64,000 nt of DNA from Psychromonas sp. psych-6C06. GTDB lineage: Bacteria; Pseudomonadota; Gammaproteobacteria; Enterobacterales; Psychromonadaceae. The stretch spans positions 1 through 64,000 of the forward strand of contig NZ_PIZM01000013.1 of NCBI RefSeq assembly GCF_002835465.1, given 5' to 3'. The notes beneath the pieces were generated by a model. The model was not told the origin of the DNA and did no database searches. It saw only the letters and a program-made list of their open reading frames with translations. The translations under genes and the position numbers were made by a program. Position 1 is the stretch's first letter. Every line of letters begins with the position of its first letter. Below are positions 47,677 through 57,143 of the stretch, in pieces.

Positions 47677-48540
47677 ATGTCAAAACGAGATTGTTACGAA
47701 GTACTTGGCGTAAGCAAAAGTGCGTCGGATAAAGAGATAAAAAAAGCCTATAAAAAATTGGCCATGAAGTACCATCCGGATCGTAACCCTGATAATCCGG
47801 TAGCTGAAAATAACTTCCGTGAAGTGAAAGCTGCCTATGAAATATTAGGTGATGAAGAAAAACGTCAACAATACGATGATTTTGGACACAGCGCTTTTGA
47901 TGAAAATGGTCATGGGCGACAGGGCGGTTTCGGTCATGGTGGATTTGGTCAAGCGGGCGGTGGCTTCGACGATATGTTTGGTGGTATGTTTGGCCAGCGC
48001 CAACAACAGCAATATCGACCACAGCCAGAAAAAGGTTCTGATATTATCGCAACGGTAGAGATTACCTTAGAAGAAGCTGTTGAAGGATGTGTGCAGGAGA
48101 TAAAACTCCCTAACAACCCTGTGCTTTTAAAAGTTACTATTCCGGCGGGTATTGATAAAGGACAGCGCGTACGTGTCAATGGTAAAGGTAATCCGGGGAC
48201 ACTAGGTGGCCCTCATGGCGATCTATTAGTCGAGGTAAGCCTTGCAGAACATGATACCTTTAAACGTGAAGGACGTGATCTGTATTGCGACATTGATACT
48301 CCTTATACAACGGCTGCGTTAGGTGGAAGTTTAAAAGTACCGACCTTTGCGGGCTTTATTAATATTAAAATTCCTGAAGGAACGCAAGCGGGAAGAAAAT
48401 TCCGTATCAAAGGAAAAGGAATCAAAGCGATGAAAGGCGATGCGGTTGGTGATCTTATTTATGAGGTTGTGATTCCGACCCCGACATCACTTTCAGATCA
48501 GCAACGAGCATTGTTAGAGCAATTAGCGAACCTGTCTTAG
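47677..48540 (+). CDS. DnaJ-like co-chaperone lacking the zinc finger
   Basis: 287 residues. J-domain at 1-70 with HPD at 33-35 and the DnaJ-specific QQYDDFGHSAFD. A Gly/Phe-rich region (about 74-105) runs straight into the C-terminal substrate-binding domains; the four CxxCxGxG zinc repeats of DnaJ are absent. It is thus a class B (CbpA-type) J-protein, but its ends read like DnaJ. It should stimulate DnaK. It lies 6 bp after yajQ, so the two are probably one transcript; no dnaK is here. Confidence 0.88.
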   Translation: MSKRDCYEVLGVSKSASDKEIKKAYKKLAMKYHPDRNPDNPVAENNFREVKAAYEILGDEEKRQQYDDFGHSAFDENGHGRQGGFGHGGFGQAGGGFDDMFGGMFGQRQQQQYRPQPEKGSDIIATVEITLEEAVEGCVQEIKLPNNPVLLKVTIPAGIDKGQRVRVNGKGNPGTLGGPHGDLLVEVSLAEHDTFKREGRDLYCDIDTPYTTAALGGSLKVPTFAGFINIKIPEGTQAGRKFRIKGKGIKAMKGDAVGDLIYEVVIPTPTSLSDQQRALLEQLANLS

Positions 48541-48555
48541 CTGATTATCAATCTG

Positions 48556-48921
48556 TTAGATCTCATCACCTGGCTTGATGGGATCTTGTTCCTTGTCTAA
48601 TAAATTTTGAATCTTTCCCGAGCCTTCTGACCAAGCATCTTGACTCCCTGATTCAATATCTTCCCAAACATCCTGACTATTTTCTTTACCTTGCTGCCAT
48701 AATTCACTACTTTTTTCTTTACTTGATTCCCAGAGCTGTTGTGATTTTTTTGAGCCTTTTTCCCACCATGTTTCAGAGCTTTCTTTACTTGCACTCCAAA
48801 TATCTTCAAAGGCTTTTTGAGTCGACTCTTTTGCTGCATCCCAATCAATCTCTGACGTATCTTCGGCATGAGTCAGTGCTGTTAGGCTAAATAGTGTACA
48901 GGCGATGATGAGTCGTTTCAT
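48556..48921 (-). CDS. Periplasmic tryptophan-repeat protein, unknown
   Basis: 121 residues from the ATG at 48921. Signal peptide about 1-18 (THA cleavage). The mature part is built of roughly 11-residue repeats, each ending in Trp and rich in Ser, Lys and Glu: KESSETWWEKG, KKSQQLWESS, EKSSELWQQG, ENSQDVWED, GSQDAWSEG. This predicts an extended amphipathic helix with a tryptophan stripe. No enzyme motif. It may bind membranes or a periplasmic polymer; I recognise no named family. Confidence 0.65.
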   Translation of the reverse strand: MKRLIIACTLFSLTALTHAEDTSEIDWDAAKESTQKAFEDIWSASKESSETWWEKGSKKSQQLWESSKEKSSELWQQGKENSQDVWEDIESGSQDAWSEGSGKIQNLLDKEQDPIKPGDEI

Positions 48922-49054
48922 TGTCTTTATCCTTGTGAGCAAATATTCATATTAGTCATTGAAATGGTTCAACAGTTCAAATATTCACTATTTTACTTGA
49001 ACTATCTGTTAACTTTAACTACTGTGTAAAAAAACAGTTAAGAGTTTGTGTTAC

Positions 49055-50983
49055 ATGATATTATATATTGCCGAAAAGCCAAGTCTTGCGCGCGCGATCG
49101 CGGATGCATTGCCCAAACCCCATCGTAAAGCAGAAGGGTGTATTCATTTAGGCAATGGCGATATTGTTAGCTGGTGCATTGGTCATCTTTTGACTCAAGT
49201 TGATCCTGAAGAATACGATCCTATCTATAAAAAATGGCAGTTTGAACACTTGCCAATCATACCTGAAAAATGGAAGTTAAAATCAACGCCACGTACCAGC
49301 AAACAACTTGCTGTTTTAAAGAAACTCATTAAACAAGCTGATCAGCTTGTTCATGTTGGTGATCCCGATAGAGAAGGGCAATTACTGGTTGATGAAGTGA
49401 TCCATTTTAGTGGTGTTAAGGGCAACAAGCTTCAACAAACACAACGTTGTTTAGTCAGTGACCTAACTATCAATGCCGTAAAACGTTCATTACAACAGTT
49501 ACGCTCGAATCAAGACTTTGTCGCTTTGTCTACTTCTGCGCTAGCAAGAACACGTGCTGATTGGTTATATGGGCTGAATTTAACACGCGTTTATACACTA
49601 CAAGCACAAAAATGTGGATACAAAGGGGTGATTTCAGTTGGGCGTGTGCAGACACCTTTATTAGGATTAGTCGTACGCCGCGATGAACAGATTGCCTCTT
49701 TTGTTAGTAAACCATTTTATGAGGTATTAGCGCACTTAAGTAGCGAGCAAAATGAATCTTTTACAGCAAAGTGGAAACCCAGTGAAGCGTGTCTAAAGTA
49801 TCAAGATGAAGAGGGACGAGTAGTAATTAAAGGGCTTGCTGAAAATGTGGCCGCTAGAATATCAGGACAACAAGGGACTGTTTCTTCATTTGTAGCCAAA
49901 AATAAAAATCAAGTTGCGCCATTACCCTATAATTTGTCTGCCCTACAGATAGATGCAGCAAAGCGATACCACTATAGCGCGCAGCAAGTGTTAGACAGTT
50001 GCCAAGCATTATATGAGCGTCATAAATTGATTACCTATCCTCGCTCAGATTCACGTTATTTACCACGTAATCACCATCGTCAAGCAAACTTGGTTACTAA
50101 GGCGATTGCTCATAATGAACCTAAACTAAAACTGGCTAGTGAAGGGGCTGATTTAGCCATTAAAGGTCGAGCGTGGAATGATAAAAAGGTTGATGCACAC
50201 CATGCGATTATTCCTACTGATAGCCATAAAGCGCTTGCGACATTGGACACACAATCACGGAATATCTATCAACTGATTGCCAAACAGTATTTAATGCAAT
50301 TCTACCCTGATTATCGTTATGCAGAATGTGTTGCTGAGATTGAAATAAACGGTGGCATATTTATTGCGAAAGCTAAAAGCAGAGTAAGTGATGGCTGGAA
50401 AGCATTGTTAGATAAACAAGAGAAAGATACGTACCTACCCACTTTGAACAAAGGTCAAAAACTTCATTGTGCAAAAGGGGAAGTTGTGGAAAAAAATACC
50501 CAACCTCCTGCGCATTTTACCGATGCGACATTATTATCTGCTATGAGTAATATTGCGCGATTTGTAAAAGATGCAAGCTTAAAATCGGTGCTCAAAGAGA
50601 CCGATGGTTTAGGTACCGAGGCGACGCGTGCCGGTATTATTGAGTTACTGTTTAAAAGGCAGTTTTTAAAACGAACAGGAAAGGTGATTATCGCCACTGA
50701 CGTTGGTAATAAACTGATCCAAAGTTTGCCTGAAACCTTAACGCTCCCTGATATGACCGCACAGTGGGAGATGCAACTTAATGCAATCAGCGACAAGAAG
50801 CAAAGCTACAATGGTTTTGTATTACCATTACAACAGCAATTATCCAAAGTGATTGATCAAGCGATAACTGATGGACCTCAAGCATTAAAAGATTTGCCCA
50901 TGACCAGTAACCCATTCAAAAAAAGTTATCGTAAAAAAACGACGATCAATAAAAGAGGATCAAGAAAAAAGCAAAGAGCGTAA
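49055..50983 (+). CDS. topB: DNA topoisomerase III
   Basis: 642 residues from the ATG at 49055. Toprim start MILYIAEKPSLARAIADAL, acidic HVGDPDREGQLLVDE, and the active-site Tyr328 (LITYPRSDSRYL), the same number as in E. coli TopB. Type IA enzyme that decatenates single-stranded linked DNA. The C-terminus is Lys/Arg-rich, shorter than some homologues. Monocistronic. Confidence 0.96.
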   Translation: MILYIAEKPSLARAIADALPKPHRKAEGCIHLGNGDIVSWCIGHLLTQVDPEEYDPIYKKWQFEHLPIIPEKWKLKSTPRTSKQLAVLKKLIKQADQLVHVGDPDREGQLLVDEVIHFSGVKGNKLQQTQRCLVSDLTINAVKRSLQQLRSNQDFVALSTSALARTRADWLYGLNLTRVYTLQAQKCGYKGVISVGRVQTPLLGLVVRRDEQIASFVSKPFYEVLAHLSSEQNESFTAKWKPSEACLKYQDEEGRVVIKGLAENVAARISGQQGTVSSFVAKNKNQVAPLPYNLSALQIDAAKRYHYSAQQVLDSCQALYERHKLITYPRSDSRYLPRNHHRQANLVTKAIAHNEPKLKLASEGADLAIKGRAWNDKKVDAHHAIIPTDSHKALATLDTQSRNIYQLIAKQYLMQFYPDYRYAECVAEIEINGGIFIAKAKSRVSDGWKALLDKQEKDTYLPTLNKGQKLHCAKGEVVEKNTQPPAHFTDATLLSAMSNIARFVKDASLKSVLKETDGLGTEATRAGIIELLFKRQFLKRTGKVIIATDVGNKLIQSLPETLTLPDMTAQWEMQLNAISDKKQSYNGFVLPLQQQLSKVIDQAITDGPQALKDLPMTSNPFKKSYRKKTTINKRGSRKKQRA

Positions 50984-51327
50984 TTCAATAAAACATTCCA
51001 TTCTGAACATCAGCTTACATGATAAGTTTACTTTGTATTGGTTGTTATTTAACCTAAACTCGAATAATGAAGACGAAATTGTCATCTATATTAACCACTT
51101 AACGGTTCATGCCATACAGTGCTGATAGTTTTCGGTAGTTCAAGGTAAATCAGCGTTGCAATAGCTGACTATTGTAAGCCGATTTAACGCAGCAATGTGG
51201 GAAAATAGCAGTGCTGTATCGGTTTGCTTACTCCGAGTTTAAGTTATTTTTATAAGATGACTTCTTCGATTGCTATATTGACTCTTAGTCAACATACTAC
51301 ATGTGCTGTTATTTATGGGATTAATAT
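50984..51327. other. Intergenic region, no gene seen
   Basis: 344 bp between topB and the DUF389 gene. I see no open frame of note, no RNA gene and no copy of the dispersed repeat. TATTGACTCTTAGTCAAC near 51282 contains a short TTGACT/AGTCAA inverted repeat about 45 bp before the DUF389 start and may belong to its promoter. Confidence 0.4.
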
Positions 51328-53187
51328 ATGTCGGATAGTTTTTTATTGTTTGATGAACAAGCTAAAGAGCAAATAAGTGAACGCTTATTACCACTATTTG
51401 TCGATCAAATATTGCTCAAAGCATGGGATACGAAATCTCCAGCTGAATTCCCTTCACAAAGTCGTGTTTACGCATATGTCAGTGACCGACATGCTCCGGA
51501 TGTGATTGAAGCCGCTATTAAAGGTGACTGGATATTAGCAATATTACCCTATGAAGGTGCTATTTATGCTCGCAGAGGTTTTTGTATTGAAGAAAACCTT
51601 GAAAAAGCACTACTAGAAGCACAACTTGCGACATCAAAGAAAGTGGATGTGCTACGTTGTAATGGAAAAGTTGTTCTTAGTACTGTTGTCTTGGGGGAGT
51701 GTTTCAATTTATTGCCTACCGCGAAAAGCTTAAGTTGGCGTGATCGCATGTCGTTAGCATGGAAAAACATTACTAAAATCCGTGCTATTCGCCCACAAAA
51801 AATGAGCTTCACGACCGAAAATGAAAGCTGCTTTAGTACCGCGTTAATTGGTTTAGTCATTATCGAGCATGCACATGGTTCGTCACTCTCTCGCAATATA
51901 TTACCTGATACTCATATTAATGATGGTATGTGCCACTCCATGCTAGTCGCGCCACGAAGTGTCGTGGAAATGCTGCGTTTCTTTGTGATGGCTCCCTTTT
52001 CTAGAACGGTTAACTTACCTAATTTTCTCGGATTATTAAAAACTAAATCCTTTAGCGTAGTGAATGGTAAAGCGCTAACTTATACAGTGGATGGACAACT
52101 TCATCAGGCAGACCAATTAACACTAGATACACAATCTAGAGTACTTAATCTTCTAGTCGGCCCTGCATTGCCAATTGTAGACACTTCGCCAAGTCATAAA
52201 GAGCAACGCAAGATATCACGATTGCCAGCCGGAGAAGCAATTACTGCAATGGTTAGTAAAGAGCTTCCTTTTGTTGCACACGCTGCGACGGAAGAGTTTA
52301 AAGATCTCTATCAACTACTGCGTGAGAATGCGAAAACTTCTAATTCTTTTTTGACATTAATGGTGCTATCAACGTTATTAGCGAGTGTTGGCTTGTTTGC
52401 GAATTCAGCCCCTGTCATCATTGGCGCGATGATACTGGCACCGTTAATGGCACCTATCATCTCATTTTCTATGGGATTAGTAAGGCAAGATAATAGTTTA
52501 CTAATATGTAGTATCAAAACCCTATTGATAGGGCTTTTCCTCTCTTTAGGTTTTGCCGCAACAGCCAGTTTTATTATGCCGATGGAAACCATTACGCCCG
52601 AAATTGCCGCAAGGTTAAGCCCTAGTTTATTAGATTTAGCCGTCGCTGTAATTTCAGGCATCGCTGGCGCTTATGCTCATGCTCGCGTCGAAGCCGCAAA
52701 AAGTATGGCGGGTGTTGCTATTGCGGTTGCCTTAGTGCCACCACTTGCGGTAATGGGGATTGGTTTAGGTTGGCTTGACTTTCATGTCACGAGGGGGGCT
52801 TTGCTTTTATTTCTAACTAACTTAGCTGGTATTGCTTTAGCCGCTTCGCTGACTTTCTTAGCGTTAGGTTTTGCTCCATTCACAAGAGCTAAAAAAGGCT
52901 TAAGTATTGCTTTGCTAGGAGTCGCGATAGTCAGTATACCTCTAGTTTTTAGCTTTATTCGTTTATCAGACGAGTCTTCGATTATCCAACAATTACAGGG
53001 TAAACAGATTGGTGAGGTAACTCTTCGTCAGGTTCATGCAAATGCAATAAAACCCTTAGCATTGTCAGTCGAACTGGTAACGCCTTCTGCTTTGACAACT
53101 GCGAATATAGATTTTATTAAAGATAATATTGAACAGCAATTGCAACGCGAGGTGATACTTGAAGCAAACATTGTTATTAGAAGATAA
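51328..53187 (+). CDS. DUF389 membrane protein with lipid-kinase-like N-terminal domain
   Basis: 619 residues. The N-terminal 295 residues are soluble and end with a YTVDGQLHQAD...VLNLLVG pattern like the second domain of diacylglycerol/sphingosine-type lipid kinases. I do not see an intact nucleotide loop. The C-terminal half has about seven membrane helices with the DUF389 (TIGR00341) signature NSAPVIIGAMILAPLMAPI and the following GIAGAYAHARVEAAK. Function unknown; transport is one possibility. Monocistronic. Confidence 0.78.
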   Translation: MSDSFLLFDEQAKEQISERLLPLFVDQILLKAWDTKSPAEFPSQSRVYAYVSDRHAPDVIEAAIKGDWILAILPYEGAIYARRGFCIEENLEKALLEAQLATSKKVDVLRCNGKVVLSTVVLGECFNLLPTAKSLSWRDRMSLAWKNITKIRAIRPQKMSFTTENESCFSTALIGLVIIEHAHGSSLSRNILPDTHINDGMCHSMLVAPRSVVEMLRFFVMAPFSRTVNLPNFLGLLKTKSFSVVNGKALTYTVDGQLHQADQLTLDTQSRVLNLLVGPALPIVDTSPSHKEQRKISRLPAGEAITAMVSKELPFVAHAATEEFKDLYQLLRENAKTSNSFLTLMVLSTLLASVGLFANSAPVIIGAMILAPLMAPIISFSMGLVRQDNSLLICSIKTLLIGLFLSLGFAATASFIMPMETITPEIAARLSPSLLDLAVAVISGIAGAYAHARVEAAKSMAGVAIAVALVPPLAVMGIGLGWLDFHVTRGALLLFLTNLAGIALAASLTFLALGFAPFTRAKKGLSIALLGVAIVSIPLVFSFIRLSDESSIIQQLQGKQIGEVTLRQVHANAIKPLALSVELVTPSALTTANIDFIKDNIEQQLQREVILEANIVIRR

Positions 53188-53332
53188 AACAATTTTTGAT
53201 GCTCTTTAATGTAGCTAGATTTATTGTGTACTGATCTGTTTATACGTAAAAATTGTTTTTGCTAATCCTACTATTTGTCAGTTGATTGTCGTAATATGTC
53301 GTCAATCAACTGGCAAATGGGGTTTTCAAAAA

Positions 53333-54100
53333 ATGAAAGTGTTAGTCGTTGGCGGGACGGCCGATGGACGTTACTTGGCTAGTGAGTTATTTGAGTTAGG
53401 TTTTAACGTTATCTACAGTATCGCAGGCCAAGTGCGTAAAGCGACCTTACCTTGCCCTGTGATAACTGGTGGTTTTACTCAGTTTGGTGGTTTGCAATCC
53501 TTTATTATCGAAAATAAAATTACCCATATAGTCGATGCAACGGATCCTTTTGCTCAAAAAATGAGTGAAACTATTGCACGTGTTGGGAAAGTGCTATCGC
53601 TGTGTACAATTCGCTTCCAACAGCCACCTTGGATTGAAAAACAGCAAGAATATTGGATAACAGCGACTTGTTGGACGACATTGATTCAAGAGTTAACAAA
53701 ATACGAGACATTATTTATTGGTGTTGGTCAGATAAGTGAAGCGTTATTATTGCGATTAGCCGCGCAAACTAAGCTACTGCTATTACGTACGGCTATGCCT
53801 GTAAAATATACATTACCTGAGAATACCATTTGGATAAAAGCTCTCGGCCCTTACCAACTTGAAAATGAGATAGAGCTTCTTAAAAAACACCATGTAGATG
53901 CCGTTATTAGTAAAAATAGTGGGGGACATTCGACCTATGCGAAAATTCAAGCCGCTACTGAGTTAGGTATTCCTATTTATCAATTTGACCGGCCCCAGCT
54001 TACACCATTGAGATATGAATTTGAGCGTTCATCCAGATGTATAGAATTCCTATTAACATTAAATAAGAGTAGTGATGCAGGAGCTACCTTTCATGGATAA
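53333..54100 (+). CDS. cobK: Precorrin-6A/cobalt-precorrin-6A reductase
   Basis: 255 residues from the ATG at 53333. N-terminal GGTADGRYLA (NADPH site), ITHIVDATDPFA, and ISKNSGGHSTYAKI near 215 match the CobK/CbiJ family, which reduces the corrin ring in cobalamin synthesis. No other corrin ring genes are present in this window. The next gene overlaps by 8 bp and is an alpha-ribazole-phosphatase-like protein, supporting a cobalamin role. Confidence 0.88.
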   Translation: MKVLVVGGTADGRYLASELFELGFNVIYSIAGQVRKATLPCPVITGGFTQFGGLQSFIIENKITHIVDATDPFAQKMSETIARVGKVLSLCTIRFQQPPWIEKQQEYWITATCWTTLIQELTKYETLFIGVGQISEALLLRLAAQTKLLLLRTAMPVKYTLPENTIWIKALGPYQLENEIELLKKHHVDAVISKNSGGHSTYAKIQAATELGIPIYQFDRPQLTPLRYEFERSSRCIEFLLTLNKSSDAGATFHG

Positions 54101-54689
54101 GAAAAAAACACAAAGAACTTACTTTTATTTGGCTCGTCATGGACAAACTCATTGGAATATAGCACATCGCATTCAAGGGCAGCTTGATAGCCCTTTAACG
54201 ACTGTAGGGCAACAACAGGCAAAAGATTTAGCCGATGCTTGCCAGGTACATCAAATCACGAAAATATTAACCTCTTCATTAGGGCGTGCAGTTGAGACCG
54301 CAACTATTTGTGCACAACAGTTACAACTACAGCAAACAACCTTGAAAGGGATTGAAGAGCGAAATTTTGGTCTATGGGAGGGAAAGTTAACGGGTGAAGT
54401 GCAACGTTGCACTGATTATGACGAGATAACTTCACAAGTTACTGATATAGCTCCACCGAATGGCGAAAGTGCGGCTCAACTGTTAATGCGGTTTGAAACA
54501 GCTCTGAAACAACAGTTTACGCTTATGCCTTGTGATAACTACCTTATTATTACGCATGGCGATGTGCTACGTTGTTTTATGAGTCAGTTTCTCGCACAGA
54601 ATGAAATAACAACGGGTTATGATTATAAAAATGGCCATATTATATCAATGTGTTATGACCACAGTCGCGAACAATTTATACCTTTATGA
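54093..54689 (+). CDS. Histidine phosphatase, CobC-like
   Basis: 198 residues from the ATG at 54093 (AGGAG 9 bases upstream); a GTG lies 21 bases earlier. Phosphoglycerate-mutase-like fold with ARHGQTHWN (catalytic His), EERNFGLWEGK and the second His in ITHGDVLRC. Family members include alpha-ribazole phosphatase (CobC) and GpmB. Overlap with cobK makes the CobC role more likely. Confidence 0.75.
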   Translation: MDKKKTQRTYFYLARHGQTHWNIAHRIQGQLDSPLTTVGQQQAKDLADACQVHQITKILTSSLGRAVETATICAQQLQLQQTTLKGIEERNFGLWEGKLTGEVQRCTDYDEITSQVTDIAPPNGESAAQLLMRFETALKQQFTLMPCDNYLIITHGDVLRCFMSQFLAQNEITTGYDYKNGHIISMCYDHSREQFIPL

Positions 54690-54880
54690 TCTTATTTACT
54701 CTGTTATTAGAGACATTTTGGTTGATAAAACATGGCCGTAACAACTGAAAGTTAAAAAACTAAGTCTGAAATAATTTCGATGCTTAAGAAGATATTGACC
54801 AACAGCGCGTTATACAGGGAGCAAATTTCCCTCAAAACTTTTAGCAAATACTACAGATATTTACCATTCAGGAGGCCTTT

Positions 54881-55363
54881 ATGGGCTATAAAATAGAAAT
54901 TATTAATCAACGCTATGATGCACATATCGCAGAAATAATCAAAAAAGTTGGTGCGGAGTTTGGTGCTGTAGGCGAGGGCTATGGGCCCTCTGATGATGAA
55001 GTTCAAGCAATGAGCGTACATTATCAAGATAATAAAAAGAGTCGTTATTTAGTCGCGATATTAGATGGAGAGGTTGTTGGTGGGGTTGGTATTGCCCCGT
55101 TTAATGGCGAAGTGGAGGTGTGTGAATTACGCAAATTATTTCTGCTACCACAATGTCGCGGTTTAGGTATTGGCAAACAGCTAGTCTTGCAGTGTTTACA
55201 ATATGCCAAAGACAAAAACTTTAAGCGTTGCTATTTAGATACTCTTAGTTGTATGGGAGCTGCTATTTCTTTATATGAAAAATTGGGTTTTGAACATTTA
55301 GCTGCACCCTTAAGTGGCACGACTCATGGAGCTTGCGATATCTGGATGCTCAAAACGTTATAA
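54881..55363 (+). CDS. GNAT-family N-acetyltransferase
   Basis: 160 residues. The acetyl-CoA loop is QCRGLGIGKQL near 104, after the strand ELRKLFLL. Substrate unknown. The ribosome site AGGAGG stands 5 bases before the ATG and is unusually strong. The next gene starts 23 bp downstream. Confidence 0.88.
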   Translation: MGYKIEIINQRYDAHIAEIIKKVGAEFGAVGEGYGPSDDEVQAMSVHYQDNKKSRYLVAILDGEVVGGVGIAPFNGEVEVCELRKLFLLPQCRGLGIGKQLVLQCLQYAKDKNFKRCYLDTLSCMGAAISLYEKLGFEHLAAPLSGTTHGACDIWMLKTL

Positions 55364-55386
55364 GTTTCAACAAGAATGGTTGAATT

Positions 55387-56160
55387 GTGGATAACCCCTA
55401 TATGCAGTTACCGTCAATAAATGAAAATGTACCTCGTATTTTGCATCAGCAAAATTTGCATGGTCATACTTTAGTTGTGAAAGAATCAGAACCATATCGT
55501 TGGTTTGAATATGCAGGAAGTTCAATTCAAGCAATATTAAATAAAAACTTGCCTGCTCAAATCGTCTCCCCGGTTGCGCAAACACTTTTAATTTTTTTAG
55601 GAGTTAATCAACATTCACAAAAGGTATTAAACTTAGGGCTTGGCGGTGGGGCTGTTGAACGAGCTTTATCAGTGCAACGCAATATACATCTTACTTCTAT
55701 TGAAAAGTCACAAGCGATTATTGATGTTGCTAAACAATACTTTCAACTAGGTGATAACAGTAAGATCATCTGCCAACCTGCAGAGCACTTTATCAACAGC
55801 ACGACAGAGCAATATGACACAGTGTTATGCGATATATTTATTGGTGAGAGTAATCCTGCCTTTTTATTTCAAGATACCTTTTACCGACAGCTATTAAGCA
55901 TTAGTAGTTCAAAAGCTGTGCTGATTATTAATTTGCGCTTTGAAAGTGAGGAACAATTACTTAACTATATATTGATGTTGAGAAGTCATTATGCACATAT
56001 CGCATTATTAGAGTTTGAACATTTTTCAAATATTGTTTTGTTAGGCAGTGTTAATAAATTGCCTGACAAACAACAGTTACAAAAGCAACTTTACACGTAC
56101 GAAAGTAGCGGTGCGCACTCTTTTGGAGCTATCCTTAATAAAATGCGATATATCCCTTAA
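55387..56160 (+). CDS. Spermidine synthase-like methyltransferase-fold protein
   Basis: 257 residues from a GTG at 55387 (an ATG at 55402 is an alternative). The Rossmann motif LNLGLGGGAVERAL at about 78-91, the SIEKSQAIIDVAK end of strand 2, and YDTVLCDIF match the spermine/spermidine synthase superfamily. The usual catalytic Asp of the HDG/PD motif is not obvious, so polyamine synthesis is unproven. No S-adenosylmethionine decarboxylase is adjacent. Confidence 0.72.
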   Translation: MDNPYMQLPSINENVPRILHQQNLHGHTLVVKESEPYRWFEYAGSSIQAILNKNLPAQIVSPVAQTLLIFLGVNQHSQKVLNLGLGGGAVERALSVQRNIHLTSIEKSQAIIDVAKQYFQLGDNSKIICQPAEHFINSTTEQYDTVLCDIFIGESNPAFLFQDTFYRQLLSISSSKAVLIINLRFESEEQLLNYILMLRSHYAHIALLEFEHFSNIVLLGSVNKLPDKQQLQKQLYTYESSGAHSFGAILNKMRYIP

Positions 56161-56280
56161 TAGGTCTAGTTAATTAACTTCAATACTGGTTGATGGAAAC
56201 GTTATAGTATCGTTTTCCTTTTCATCACTGTCCGCAATAGACTCTAAGAACAAGATCCTAGTCAATGGCATAGTGAGGCC

Positions 56281-56348
56281 TTTGCCCTTGAGTTAAGTCT
56301 TTTTTCCTGCGCAAAATTTAGTACACATGCTTAATTCGATTGCTATTA
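56281..56348 (+). repeat. Dispersed intergenic repeat, copy E (right half)
   Basis: TTTGCCCTTGAGTTAAGTC, TTTTTTCCTGCGCAAAATTT and TGCTTAATTCGATTGCTATT match the right half of copies A and B. The left half (56161-56280) is too diverged to call. Confidence 0.75.
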
Positions 56349-56466
56349 CTCAGTTTGCTATAAGATGGCGGTAAATCGGGTATGGGCATTAAAAAACAAG
56401 TGAGCTAGCGATACTAAAAACTTGATTTTTGTTTATTGAGTATCGCTTTTAAATTTAAGGTAATGA

Positions 56467-57009
56467 TTACCAAATTAAATCGTCAGGGATTGCAAACTCA
56501 GCATAAGGATCATCGTCATCAAAGTCTTTTGCATCCGTTTTCTCATGCAGTGCCACTAATACAGATGCATCAATTTCAGCTAATTTTTCAGTGGCTTCTT
56601 TGTTAATCAGATAAAACTCTTCATTTAACACGCAAATTGCTAAGCGTCCGTTGATTAAGCTTTGTTGAGTAAGATCATTAATCGCGATACGTTTGACCTT
56701 GTTTTCAAAGGTAAAATGGTAATCTATCTCACCCTGATAATTTTTTTCACAATGCTGCGCAATCATTTGTATTAATTTACCATGTGCTGCTCGCTCATCA
56801 AGCGCTGCTTGTACCGCTCTATTTTTTTCTAAATCTTGTTGCTTTTGTTGTTCTTTTTTAGCGTCAATAGCACGTTGTTCATCGGATATCTCAATGCTAC
56901 CTTTCTTCTTTTTTTGTTTAGCTTTACGACGTTTTTCAGTTTGTGCTTGTTTGGCTTTTTGTTTATTGATAAGCCCTGATTTCATGAGTTGTTCTTGTAG
57001 TGAGGCCAT
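56467..57009 (-). CDS. yaiL: YaiL/DUF2058 protein
   Basis: 180 residues. Starts MASLQEQLMKSGLINKQKAK, then a very basic Lys/Gln-rich coiled region (20-75), and a compact C-terminal domain. This is the DUF2058 family (YaiL in E. coli), described as nucleic-acid associated but without a firm function. Monocistronic. Confidence 0.9.
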   Translation of the reverse strand: MASLQEQLMKSGLINKQKAKQAQTEKRRKAKQKKKKGSIEISDEQRAIDAKKEQQKQQDLEKNRAVQAALDERAAHGKLIQMIAQHCEKNYQGEIDYHFTFENKVKRIAINDLTQQSLINGRLAICVLNEEFYLINKEATEKLAEIDASVLVALHEKTDAKDFDDDDPYAEFAIPDDLIW

Positions 57010-57143
57010 GCGTTACCTTTGCAAATAAAAAGAAAAAAACATTTTAACGACAAAGTGGAATGAAGGAAATTTTTTATTGTAAATAATCGACAAATACCGA
57101 AAAGGGATTAAGCTTAAATAATAGCTAAAAGTAGGGGAACTAT

